From NCBI RefSeq assembly GCF_026625885.1, contig NZ_CP113068.1, positions 2,418,001 through 2,482,000 of the forward strand: DNA of 64,000 nucleotides, in the 5' to 3' direction. This document shows positions 8,291-15,794 of this stretch, in pieces. Each line of letters begins with the position of its first letter. The first letter of the stretch is position 1. The position numbers and the translations under genes were made by a program. Under the pieces are notes generated by a model. That model saw nothing but the letters and a program-made list of their open reading frames with translations, was not told where the DNA came from and searched no databases. Source of the DNA: Roseateles sp. SL47 (GTDB lineage: Bacteria > Pseudomonadota > Gammaproteobacteria > Burkholderiales > Burkholderiaceae_C).

Positions 8291-10361
8291 AATGAGGTGC
8301 AAGATCTTGAAGCGACTGAAGTGCGGAAATTATGTTGGTTTGGAAATCGTGCGAAAACGGCGTGTTGGGAATGAGGGCAATCTCGTTCCGTGCGTGACTA
8401 AGATAAATCTTGTTGAGAACCAATGGGTCCCAATAGGGATGTTTTAGGCAAATTTCAAGGGGAATCCGGAGCGCCCTGAGACCGGCCTGAACCTGTTCTA
8501 GCTCCCGCAATGAAAGGGCTATCCCTACTGCAGCTAAGCGTTGCTGAGCTAGATCTCCGTGGCGAAGCAATGTCTGACGAATCCGCGTGATCAAATCTTG
8601 ATTGCTCTCAAGGTGAGAGATGTCGGCGTTGTTTCGCAGGCCTTCAATTATCTGAGACCGTCCACTCTCAAAGCGCTCTTTGAATCCGAACTCGACATCC
8701 TTCTCCGGGAACGAGAGATCCAATTCCTCTTGTTCAAATGCGGTCTCATCTAATACAATCGCCCTGCCCACGAAATCTTTAAGCAGACGCCCGGCTCGAC
8801 CTCGTAGATTGCCGAACTCGTATGGTGTCAGGCTCTTGCTATGTGCGCTCTTCTTTGTGAATAGGTTCGGATTCCTGGCAATTAAATTCTTTGCAGGAAG
8901 GTTTATTCCTTGCATCAGGGTGGTTGTGCAAACCATCAGTTTAACTGCGCGATCAGAAAAAGCCCTTTCAACGGCAACCCTAATGTGCATTGGCATTTTG
9001 CCGTGATGGTACGCCACGCCGAATTCTAACGAAGCGCACAATCCGTAGTCCGGATGCACGGTATCGGCGGCATATTTGCTTAGCTCATGCAGAATGCCGG
9101 CCTCTGCTCTCTTTTTCCTGCGACCAGCGAGATTTATGGCTGCACTCGTTGCTTCATTCGAAGTTGGCGAAAATACGAGTGTGCCATCTTGAGGATCAAG
9201 CTTGGCGATCAGCCAATGCAGGAATTCATAAAATTCATCGGAATACATCTTCTTCCCGAAGAGCGCCTTCCGGGATTCTTCCTTCAGTGAAACCTCAATC
9301 TCTCGTGTGGTGGAATCAAAGGGGTTGTATTGCCTCAGGTAAGTTTTCTTGTTGGTATGTGTAAATGAATAGGTGACATTTACTACTGGCGGCAGATCCT
9401 GCGAGATCGTTTCAGCTTCTGCACGAAAGAATCCGGCACTGATGTCCTTCAGATTGTTTAGGCGAGGGCCACTGATCACGGTTCGAGCCGGCCGCCTCTC
9501 CAAGATCAACGTCATCACCACATCAAGCAGAGTCTGAGCGCGTTCATCATCGCTATCAACAGATGCCCGCTCAATGTTTTGTACTTCGTCAACTATGACT
9601 AGGGACAGCCGACGCAGCGCCTTTTTGTCAGAGAGGGCAGAGTGGGCCCGCTCTTGGGTCAGAACGAATACGCAATTTATATCTGTGTCATGCTCATTGG
9701 TAAAGGATGGCCGTACAGCTATGTGATTTAAATTCTGCTCTGACAAGCAGGCTCTGAAATCATTGCACACTTGTTGGATGAGGCTAAGCGTAGGGACTAT
9801 ATATAGAACACTCCCCTGTTCCTTTGCCAGAATGTCTACTGCCTTATGCAATAGAACAAATGACTTCCCCGCTGAAGTTGGTGCTGAAATGCCGAGATTT
9901 CCTGAGCTTTGCAAAGCCATCCAGACTTTGTGCTGAAATTCTGACAAAACTACATGGTCACCATTTGGCATTCGCACCTCGAAGGCGATGGTGCGGGCCG
10001 TTGCGGCAACTTGCTGAAGCAGACTACCCCAGCCATCAAAAATGCCTTCAGAGAACTTGCTGTCGAGCATCTGCATCGACGGTGCTAAGCCTATCCGGCT
10101 TAAAAGATTCATGGCAAATGGGGGAAGTCCGTCCCATTCGTCGTCACGATGTTCCCAAAGAAGCCCACAGACTACCAAGCATAAGATGTGATCTTTGCTT
10201 GATACTGATCGGGATAATCTCTCGGAGTGATTGAGAAGTTGTGACGCAAGTTTCGAAGGCAGCGGATCTGGCTGTGATTTCAAGCCGAGTCGAGCCGCAA
10301 ACGCTTGCAAATCATATTGAAGCAGCGCTTCGAACGCCTTTGAGAGGTCGCCGTCCATCAT
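8289..10361 (-). CDS. hamB: HamB, Ski2-like helicase of a Hachiman-type defence system, truncated by an IS
   Basis: Superfamily 2 helicase that, in Hachiman systems, senses or unwinds DNA and controls the HamA nuclease. Motifs: Walker A PTSAGKS (161-167), Walker B DEVQ (258-261), motif V TTTLMQGINLPAKN, and motif VI GRAGR (about 517-521). The first 690 residues are intact. The stop codon TAG at 8289-8291 is made by the end of the inserted element; the last 147 residues lie at 6321-6764. The start overlaps the hamA stop by four bases (ATGA-type coupling). The core motifs survive, so a shortened protein could be made, but loss of the C-terminal domain probably inactivates the system. Base composition is clearly more AT-rich than the surrounding genome. 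Confidence 0.85.
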   Translation of the reverse strand: MMDGDLSKAFEALLQYDLQAFAARLGLKSQPDPLPSKLASQLLNHSERLSRSVSSKDHILCLVVCGLLWEHRDDEWDGLPPFAMNLLSRIGLAPSMQMLDSKFSEGIFDGWGSLLQQVAATARTIAFEVRMPNGDHVVLSEFQHKVWMALQSSGNLGISAPTSAGKSFVLLHKAVDILAKEQGSVLYIVPTLSLIQQVCNDFRACLSEQNLNHIAVRPSFTNEHDTDINCVFVLTQERAHSALSDKKALRRLSLVIVDEVQNIERASVDSDDERAQTLLDVVMTLILERRPARTVISGPRLNNLKDISAGFFRAEAETISQDLPPVVNVTYSFTHTNKKTYLRQYNPFDSTTREIEVSLKEESRKALFGKKMYSDEFYEFLHWLIAKLDPQDGTLVFSPTSNEATSAAINLAGRRKKRAEAGILHELSKYAADTVHPDYGLCASLEFGVAYHHGKMPMHIRVAVERAFSDRAVKLMVCTTTLMQGINLPAKNLIARNPNLFTKKSAHSKSLTPYEFGNLRGRAGRLLKDFVGRAIVLDETAFEQEELDLSFPEKDVEFGFKERFESGRSQIIEGLRNNADISHLESNQDLITRIRQTLLRHGDLAQQRLAAVGIALSLRELEQVQAGLRALRIPLEICLKHPYWDPLVLNKIYLSHARNEIALIPNTPFSHDFQTNIISALQSLQDLAPH

Positions 10362-11257
10362 CCCCCCAATTCTTCACTGAATTCTTCGATTAACTTGGTC
10401 ATTTCCTGAATTGGAAATATTATGTAGTTTAGTCGTGGAATTACATCGGCATCTACGCCGGCTAAGACGGTTTCCATCTTGATGGCCTTGGTCTCCGTCT
10501 TGAGAAAATCGATGATTGACTTGATGCGATCGTTTCTGCTTCGGCCAACCGGAACATGGTCTTGGTTGTAGCAGACGATGCAAACGAGGTGTACTTCTGC
10601 ATCAACTTCTTTGCCGGCGAGGAAGTCTCTCGCCAGTGCTTCCAATTCAGGAGGGATGAAGTCCTCAAACGTGTACAAATCCAATTCATTTGCATAGTTG
10701 GAATAGTGTTTGTGAACGACATCTTGCACAGCGTCCTTGAGCGCGCTGTGAAGCGAGCCGGAAACCCTGTTATAGGTCTTTGCTTCCCCAATATAGAGAA
10801 GATACTTTCCAGGATTTCCTGCTATGTGGATCGCGTCGGCACCATTCCTCTCCATGTTTGGATTGGTGGTTATTGATGCCTTCCTTACTAACGGGGCCGC
10901 TCGAAACCGATGCTGTAATAGAATGCTTAGAATCAGTTCAGCGAGTTGACCTTGAACATGCTTGGGCCTGAACTTCTTGCGGGCTCGGACAAACAATGCA
11001 CGGTGAGCGGAGGCGTCAGTGCGACCTTCTCCACGCAACGCCTCGATGAGCTCAATCTGCTTCTGAGGTGAATAGACATAAGGAACCAGCATACTCACAA
11101 GCTCGCGGACAAAGTCGGCGCGCATCTGTTGAATATCGCGGAAATTTATGAATGTCGCGAGATGCTGTTTCTGGGGTTCAAGATCGAAATGATCTTCAAC
11201 GAGATGGACAGTCCTAAAAAATGCATCAGCCGTTGATAGCAGCTTTTCTATATCCAT
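10358..11257 (-). CDS. hamA: HamA, DUF1837 nuclease-like effector of a Hachiman-type system
   Basis: A 299-residue protein matching the DUF1837 (HamA) layout: a helical N-terminal half, then a PD-(D/E)XK-like core. Visible core residues are E107 in GQLAELIL, D141 in NGADAIHI, and E158/K160 in YIGEAKTY, followed by a conserved helix (GSLHSALKDAVQDVVHKHY). HamA is the DNA-cutting partner released by the HamB helicase in known systems. The gene lies 49 bp after the DUF6119 gene and overlaps hamB by four bases, so all three are likely one transcript. With HamB broken, an unregulated HamA could be toxic or simply silent. Confidence 0.85.
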   Translation of the reverse strand: MDIEKLLSTADAFFRTVHLVEDHFDLEPQKQHLATFINFRDIQQMRADFVRELVSMLVPYVYSPQKQIELIEALRGEGRTDASAHRALFVRARKKFRPKHVQGQLAELILSILLQHRFRAAPLVRKASITTNPNMERNGADAIHIAGNPGKYLLYIGEAKTYNRVSGSLHSALKDAVQDVVHKHYSNYANELDLYTFEDFIPPELEALARDFLAGKEVDAEVHLVCIVCYNQDHVPVGRSRNDRIKSIIDFLKTETKAIKMETVLAGVDADVIPRLNYIIFPIQEMTKLIEEFSEELGG

Positions 11258-11306
11258 TGAGCGCCTTGTGGATATTCGTTGCTTAGTGCGACATATGCAT
11301 AAGACA

Positions 11307-12944
11307 CTACTTCTTTTCGATCAAATGTAGCTCTACGCTGTAGTTGGGGATATGAAGGCGGCTTACTACCGCTCTAAGGGCCACTTTGCTAAAAAATGGA
11401 ATGTCCAACTTCCCACTACCAAAGTAGGCGCGCCGCATGACACCGAAAATTATCGGAAAATCTGTGGCGTTTGGACGCGTAGTAGCTGCTGGCAACAGCG
11501 GTAAAAATCCGGTCCGGCCATATTTACTTTGCCGTGCCTTGACTTCCTCTCTAAGTGTCCTCCTAAAACCGTCATCCTGAATGAAGCTCTCCGCAGAAAC
11601 CAGGGCTTGATTCCATAGGTGGCTCAGCGAGTCAGAGCCATGCCCATCTTTTAAATGAATGAACTGCCGCGATTTTGAAAAGAAATCGCATGCCTCCAAT
11701 TCGCGCTTGGCGCCCTTTGGCGCTGAATGGGTTTGGTCGAGGCAAAGCAAAGCTGGATCTTTAGAAAGCTCCGCGATCAGTTCTTTCTCATTCTTGCATG
11801 TCGTTGATGCGAGGAAACTAGTGGGCGCTAAAATCCGCTGATAGAAGTTCTCAATATCGTTAAAGTATCCATCGCTAATGCGATACCACTGGCTGTCGTA
11901 GAGAACGTAGGTCTTGCTGCGATGATTGACGTGATATACCAAGCAGCTATAGATTTTTCTTTTGTGGGGCTTGTCCCCCTCGCCATCTGTGACAACCCTA
12001 ATCTCATGGCTGGAGCGAAGCGTGTGTATATCAAGCTTCGAAAAGTCGCCCTGCTGTAGTTCTTTCACGTAGTCATCGATTGCGACTTCTGGATAGGCGT
12101 CCTTGGGGCCGGAGTGCAAGCATGCACCGTAGTAACTTATTTGAAAGGAGCTTTCAGGAGTTAATATTTCTGGAATGCAGATATGGAGATCAGATGCCGA
12201 CCCGGCGACCAATGAACTGAGCTCCTTAAACGCAAGATTATCCAGTTCATCTATTCGTGACGAATCCTCTTCCGGTTCTATGTGGTCGATAAATCCAAAA
12301 TCTTTCTTGTACGTGTTTTCTTGGTAGAGCTTCAATGCCCTTGCACAAAACGCTGGCAGGTCTTGCGGAAATACCTTGATTCGCACGTGTAGTGCATCTT
12401 TGCCTGCCGCTGCTTTCGCAAAGGTTAGGTCGTCGGGAAGGCCTGATGCAAGCCGAAGAAGCTCTCGGTTTGAATCGACTCCGAACTCCTTGAGATCACT
12501 AACGCGACTTGCCTGCACACGCTTTTGAAATAGTGTTGCGTCCAGAGTGGCGCTATCTAGTGTGCGTAGTTGATTTCTTGAGACACTATTAAGTACAACC
12601 TTCAGACCGAATCGACGCTCGATTCTGTCGCTGTCCAGGGCATGGTGCCCTTGGCCAAAGCAAATGGCAAAAAGTCGAGGCTTCGAACCAGTGTTTTCAA
12701 CGAATAGCACTGCTGAGCAGCTTTGATTGCTAAGCTTATTTTTGATCGACGGTGCTGCTGAATGGAGAAATTTGGCCCAGTCGGGTGTTTCTGCGTCCCG
12801 TTGTCCAATGTAGAGAGTTCCGATCGAGGAAGGCTCTTGTGCTAAGCCGTGATCGGGCTTCAGTGCCGAGGTGGTTGTTGTTCCTCGCTTTAGAAGCCGA
12901 ATTGATACCTCAATAGTTTGAGGCTTTGGAGTTCCAGTAGACAT
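11307..12944 (-). CDS. TIGR04141 / DUF6119 family protein, first gene of the defence operon
   Basis: A 545-residue protein of the 'sporadically distributed' TIGR04141 family. It is recognised by the N-terminal IEVSIRLLKRG start, the central FGFIDHIEP segment, the YDSQWYRISDGYFNDI motif, and the C-terminal FPIIFGVMRRA segment. The family's activity is unknown to me; members are patchily distributed and often sit near restriction or defence genes. Here it directly precedes hamA and hamB on the same strand. It is therefore either an extra component of this Hachiman variant or a second defence module sharing the promoter (inference). Codon use is AT-richer than in the flanking core genes. Confidence 0.8.
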   Translation of the reverse strand: MSTGTPKPQTIEVSIRLLKRGTTTTSALKPDHGLAQEPSSIGTLYIGQRDAETPDWAKFLHSAAPSIKNKLSNQSCSAVLFVENTGSKPRLFAICFGQGHHALDSDRIERRFGLKVVLNSVSRNQLRTLDSATLDATLFQKRVQASRVSDLKEFGVDSNRELLRLASGLPDDLTFAKAAAGKDALHVRIKVFPQDLPAFCARALKLYQENTYKKDFGFIDHIEPEEDSSRIDELDNLAFKELSSLVAGSASDLHICIPEILTPESSFQISYYGACLHSGPKDAYPEVAIDDYVKELQQGDFSKLDIHTLRSSHEIRVVTDGEGDKPHKRKIYSCLVYHVNHRSKTYVLYDSQWYRISDGYFNDIENFYQRILAPTSFLASTTCKNEKELIAELSKDPALLCLDQTHSAPKGAKRELEACDFFSKSRQFIHLKDGHGSDSLSHLWNQALVSAESFIQDDGFRRTLREEVKARQSKYGRTGFLPLLPAATTRPNATDFPIIFGVMRRAYFGSGKLDIPFFSKVALRAVVSRLHIPNYSVELHLIEKK

Positions 12945-13250
12945 CTGTGCTCTGTATTGGAAAATCTAATTCTTGGGTGTTATTTTTTATAACCCAAGCC
13001 TCCTGCCGCTCTTGCCTAAGGTACCAAGACGCAGCCTGTGCTCAAATATGCCATTTCATGTATCAAGTTGCAACGCCGCAAGGGCAGGTTTTGGCGCTAC
13101 TCTCACGGTGGCAGATCCTTATGTCTGCATAAGCGTGGACTGAATTCGGTGGCGGGCCACTGTGCAACTGCAAAAAAATCCTCGCCCGCTTTCACGGATG
13201 AGGCTCGATCAGTTGCTGCCTGGCTGCGGAGTCGCGGGGGGGGGGGGCTG
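12945..13250. other. promoter region of the defence operon and non-coding spacer
   Basis: The 306 bases between the defence operon and the small gene at 13251 contain an AT-rich promoter area next to 12945 with a palindrome (separate entry). A G-run of 12 bases sits at about 13236-13247. Short frames here overlap the antisense of the neighbouring gene and have no support. Confidence 0.45.
12972..12998 (-). promoter_or_regulatory. inverted repeat upstream of the TIGR04141-hamA-hamB operon
   Basis: The arms are CTTGGGTGTTAT and ATAACCCAAG, so ten bases pair with a single bulged G, separated by a short T-run. The repeat lies 28-54 bases upstream of the ATG at 12944, where an operator or promoter element would sit. 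It lacks the U-run expected of a terminator in the operon's direction. No regulator gene is adjacent. Confidence 0.5.
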
Positions 13251-13580
13251 CTATTGCGTGAGGTGTGGCAGGTCAACAGGCGAGACAACGTAGGTAATGC
13301 CGTTGTTGCTCTGCTTGATGACGAAGCCGAAGTCGAACTAACTTTCAGCCGGCACCCAGAAGACGACCGGCGCAGTCCGGAAGTCGCCGTCACATCCAGC
13401 ATCATGCGCGGCGTGTTGGGCGGTTTGCCAAGCACGTTCAAATGTGGATAGGTCGAAAGTATGCAACTCGGCCTCGCCGGATGAGCGCTCGGCTGTCAGC
13501 TCCGCTTTGATTTGATCGACTGTCTTCAGGCGCTCCCAGCGCAGGTCGATGGGGCCGGTCTCATGCACGTTCCACTGCAT
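13251..13580 (-). pseudogene. small hypothetical protein with an in-frame amber codon
   Basis: The start is strongly supported by AGAGGTGA nine bases before the ATG at 13580. The frame gives 80 residues (MQWNVHETGPIDLRW … VFWVPAES), meets TAG at 13338-13340, and then stays open in the same frame for 28 codons of protein-like sequence (FDFGFVIKQSNNGITYVV, then SPVDLPHLTQ) before a second TAG at 13251. The second part looks like the natural beta-rich end of the protein. A nonsense mutation is the simplest reading; amber suppression cannot be excluded. Family not recognised. A 12-base G-run lies just after the second stop. Confidence 0.6.
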
Positions 13581-13640
13581 AGTTGTTCACCTCTTTACTC
13601 CGAGCATACCGGCCGGAACAGCCTCCACAATCGCCGCATC

Positions 13641-13794
13641 ATGACGAGCGCCCCCTCCATTTCCCATGGCCCGACGCGAAGTCGGCAGCACCGAGGCGCT
13701 GCAGGTGATCAGAAGCTGTTTGCTCAGGAGTTCATTGCCGCGCGCATGGCGGGCTGCAAGAAGGGCATCGATATCTGCCTTGCGGGTGCCCCCC
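13641..13794 (+). pseudogene. possible N-terminal gene fragment cut by the IS3 element
   Basis: From the ATG at 13641 the frame reads into a plausible protein segment (QKLFAQEFIAARMAGCKKG, then IDICLAG) that ends where the IS3-family element begins. No continuation is seen to the right of the element at 15415, so the 3' part was lost. The family is not certain and the call rests on amino-acid style alone. It is divergent from the amber-containing gene at 13580. Confidence 0.3.
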
Positions 13795-13855
13795 CGCGTC
13801 ACAATACTTGTCGCCCCAATAGAACCGAGGAACCCGGGGGCGCAGTGAGAACGAG

Positions 13856-14338
13856 TTGGCAAGGTACGGACAAGCATTCAAGGACAGAGCGATAGCACGC
13901 ATGCTGCCGCCGGAGAGCGCATCGCCCGAGTTGGTGTCGCGTGAGATTGGGATTGGCGTGGACACGCTGGAGCGCTGGCGTGCCGAGTCGTTGACCAAGC
14001 CGTTGGATCGGCGCGAGTGGACGGCTGCCGCGCGACTGGAAGCTGTGATTGCGACCGCGGCGATGGACGAGGCCACGCGCAGTGCCTGGTGCCGGGAGAA
14101 CGGCGTGTATCCGCAGCAACTGCTGGACTGGCGCGCGAGTGCCATGCAGGCATTGGCGGCACCGGAAGAGGCCCGCGCGAGCCCATCGCAGACCCGGGAG
14201 GACCGCAAGCGCATCAAAGAGCTTGAGCGCGAAGTGCGGCGCAAGGACAAGGCCCTGGCGGAGACGGCAGCGCTGCTGGTGCTGTCAAAAAAATGCGAGG
14301 CGATCTTCAGAAGGAACATGGAGGGCGAGGACGAATGA
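13856..14338 (+). CDS. IS3-family transposase OrfA
   Basis: A 160-residue protein with an N-terminal helix-turn-helix (ASPELVSREIGIGVDTLERW) and a C-terminal leucine-zipper-like coiled coil (RKRIKELEREVRRKDKALAE), as expected for the DNA-binding part of IS3 transposases. Near its end it crosses the heptamer A AAA AAA (14287-14293), where ribosomes can slip back one base to make the OrfAB fusion. Without slippage it ends at 14338. Confidence 0.85.
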   Translation: MARYGQAFKDRAIARMLPPESASPELVSREIGIGVDTLERWRAESLTKPLDRREWTAAARLEAVIATAAMDEATRSAWCRENGVYPQQLLDWRASAMQALAAPEEARASPSQTREDRKRIKELEREVRRKDKALAETAALLVLSKKCEAIFRRNMEGEDE

Positions 14339-15390
14339 TCGTCCTTGAAGATCGCCAAGAGCACGCCCGAGACATCCAGGCGGCCCGCGAAGCCGGAGCC
14401 CGCTTGCACCAGGCCTGCGCGGTGGCGGGCATCACCGCACGCACCCTGCAGCGCTGGAATGCTGGCCAAGGCCTTGAATCGGGCGATGGCAGGCCTGGGG
14501 CCGTGCGGCCGACGCCCTCCCATGCGCTGACCGAATCCGAGCGCGCAGAGGTGCTGCGCGTGGCCAACGAGCCGCGCTTCGCCGATATGCCGCCGGCGCG
14601 CATCGTGCCGATGTTGGCCGACGAGGGCGTGTACATCGCCAGCGAGTCCACCTTCGCTCGCGTGCTGCGCGCCCAGGGCCAGATGCACCACCGTGGTCGC
14701 GCCAAGGCGCCTCGGCAGCTGTGGTGCTGGGACATGACGTTCCTACCCACGCAAGTTGCCGGGCGTTGGTTCTTCCTGTACCTGATCCTGGACGTCTACA
14801 GCCGCAAGATCGTGGGCTTCGAGGTGCATGAGGACGACGACAGTGATCACGCCGCCCGGCTCGTGCAGCGCACGGCGCTGTCGGAGGGCATCCATGCCCT
14901 GCCACGCGAGCAGCGGCCCGTGCTGCACGGCGACAACGGCGCCACGCTCAAGGCCACGACGGTGCTGGCGATGCTGTGGTGGCTGGGCGTGAAGCCCTCG
15001 TACTCGCGCCCTCGCGTGAGTGACGACAACGCCTTCGTGGAATCGCTTTTCCGCACGGCCAAGTACCGGCCGGAGTTCCCGGACAAGGGCTTCGCTGACC
15101 TCGGTGGCGCGCGCGAATGGGCGTGCAAGTTCGCGCATTGGTACAACCACGATCACCGCCACAGCGGCATTCGCTACGTGAGCCCGGCGCAGCGGCACGA
15201 CGGCGCGGATGTCGCGATCCTGGCGGCCCGGCACGACGTGTATCTCACGGCCCGGCAGCGCAACCCGGCGCGCTGGTCACGCCATACGCGGGATTGGTCG
15301 CACGTCACGACCGTCACGCTCAACCCGGAGCGCGAATCGGTCGTCACCGCAGCCTCGCGTTGCCGAAATACTCAGCCATTGGCTGCATAA
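14293..15390 (+). CDS. IS3-family transposase OrfB (integrase core)
   Basis: Catalytic subunit, read in the -1 frame relative to OrfA and probably made as an OrfAB fusion through the A7 slip. The rve-type core carries the DDE residues: D in LWCWDMTFLP, D in VLHGDNGATL, and E in DDNAFVESLFRTAKY. The end (WYNHDHRHSGIRYVSP) is typical of the family. Length (about 365) is complete and no stops interrupt it, so this element may be functional. Confidence 0.85.
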   Translation: MRGDLQKEHGGRGRMIVLEDRQEHARDIQAAREAGARLHQACAVAGITARTLQRWNAGQGLESGDGRPGAVRPTPSHALTESERAEVLRVANEPRFADMPPARIVPMLADEGVYIASESTFARVLRAQGQMHHRGRAKAPRQLWCWDMTFLPTQVAGRWFFLYLILDVYSRKIVGFEVHEDDDSDHAARLVQRTALSEGIHALPREQRPVLHGDNGATLKATTVLAMLWWLGVKPSYSRPRVSDDNAFVESLFRTAKYRPEFPDKGFADLGGAREWACKFAHWYNHDHRHSGIRYVSPAQRHDGADVAILAARHDVYLTARQRNPARWSRHTRDWSHVTTVTLNPERESVVTAASRCRNTQPLAA

Positions 15391-15457
15391 ATGAGGCGAC
15401 AGGTAGCTTGACGCGCACCGGTGCTGCGGCTGACATCCGTGTCGGGCGGCAAGAAAA

Positions 15458-15487
15458 AAGCCCCATCCGCTTACGCGAATGAGGCTT
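15458..15487 (-). terminator. Rho-independent terminator after tRNA-Asn
   Basis: Arms AAGCCCCATCCGC (15458-15470) and GCGAATGAGGCTT (15475-15487) pair with two G-U pairs around a TTAC loop. On the minus strand the stem is followed by a run of six T. It lies just downstream of the leftward tRNA-Asn. Confidence 0.75.
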
Positions 15488-15493
15488 CGATTT

Positions 15494-15569
15494 TGGCTCC
15501 CCGACCTGGGCTCGAACCAGGGACCTACGGATTAACAGTCCGGCGCTCTACCGACTGAGCTATCGGGGA
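15494..15569 (-). tRNA. tRNA-Asn (GTT)
   Basis: A 76-nt cloverleaf including an encoded CCA. It has acceptor stem TCCCCGA/TCGGGGA, D-loop AGCTCAGTCGGTAGAGC, anticodon loop CTGTTAA (anticodon GTT, asparagine) and T-arm GGTTCGAGCC. It is identical in sequence to the copy at 15683. Confidence 0.97.
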
Positions 15570-15640
15570 AAAGTCTTTTCAGATCCTATCGACCTGATTC
15601 TGGTGCCGCTGCCTTCGGTCGGGCATCGGCTTTAAATGAA

Positions 15641-15662
15641 ACGAAGGTCCGAAGACCTTCGT
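15641..15662 (-). terminator. hairpin between the two tRNA-Asn genes
   Basis: A perfect nine-base stem ACGAAGGTC / GACCTTCGT around a CGAA loop, followed on the minus strand by a T-rich stretch (TTTCATTT). It probably ends or processes the transcript of the right-hand tRNA. Confidence 0.6.
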
Positions 15663-15682
15663 TTACTTCATTGGGCTCCCTC

Positions 15683-15758
15683 TGGCTCCCCGACCTGGGC
15701 TCGAACCAGGGACCTACGGATTAACAGTCCGGCGCTCTACCGACTGAGCTATCGGGGA
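15683..15758 (-). tRNA. tRNA-Asn (GTT), second copy
   Basis: Identical 76-nt sequence to the tRNA at 15494, with the same GTT anticodon and encoded CCA, 113 bases further right on the same strand. Tandem tRNA-Asn copies are a common landing site for integrated elements, and an accessory region begins directly on the left. Confidence 0.97.
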
Positions 15759-15794
15759 AGGGAGACCAAGAGTATACACAGAAATTTCAGCGCA

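Larger units (their letters stand above)
13795..15415 (+). mobile_element. IS3-family insertion sequence
   Basis: Two overlapping frames (orfA, orfB) with a -1 slippage site are the hallmark of this family. The ends are imperfect inverted repeats: on the left CGCGTCA, three bases, then TACTTGTCGCC; on the right, read inwards, CGCGTCA, three bases, then TACCTGTCGCC. The exact outer bases and the target duplication could not be settled, since the left flank is a C-run. The element ends about 80 bases before the first tRNA-Asn. Confidence 0.75.

Noticed and set aside
13587..13877. A 96-codon minus-strand frame across the left end of the IS3 element
   Set aside because: It crosses the element boundary and has no ribosome binding site.
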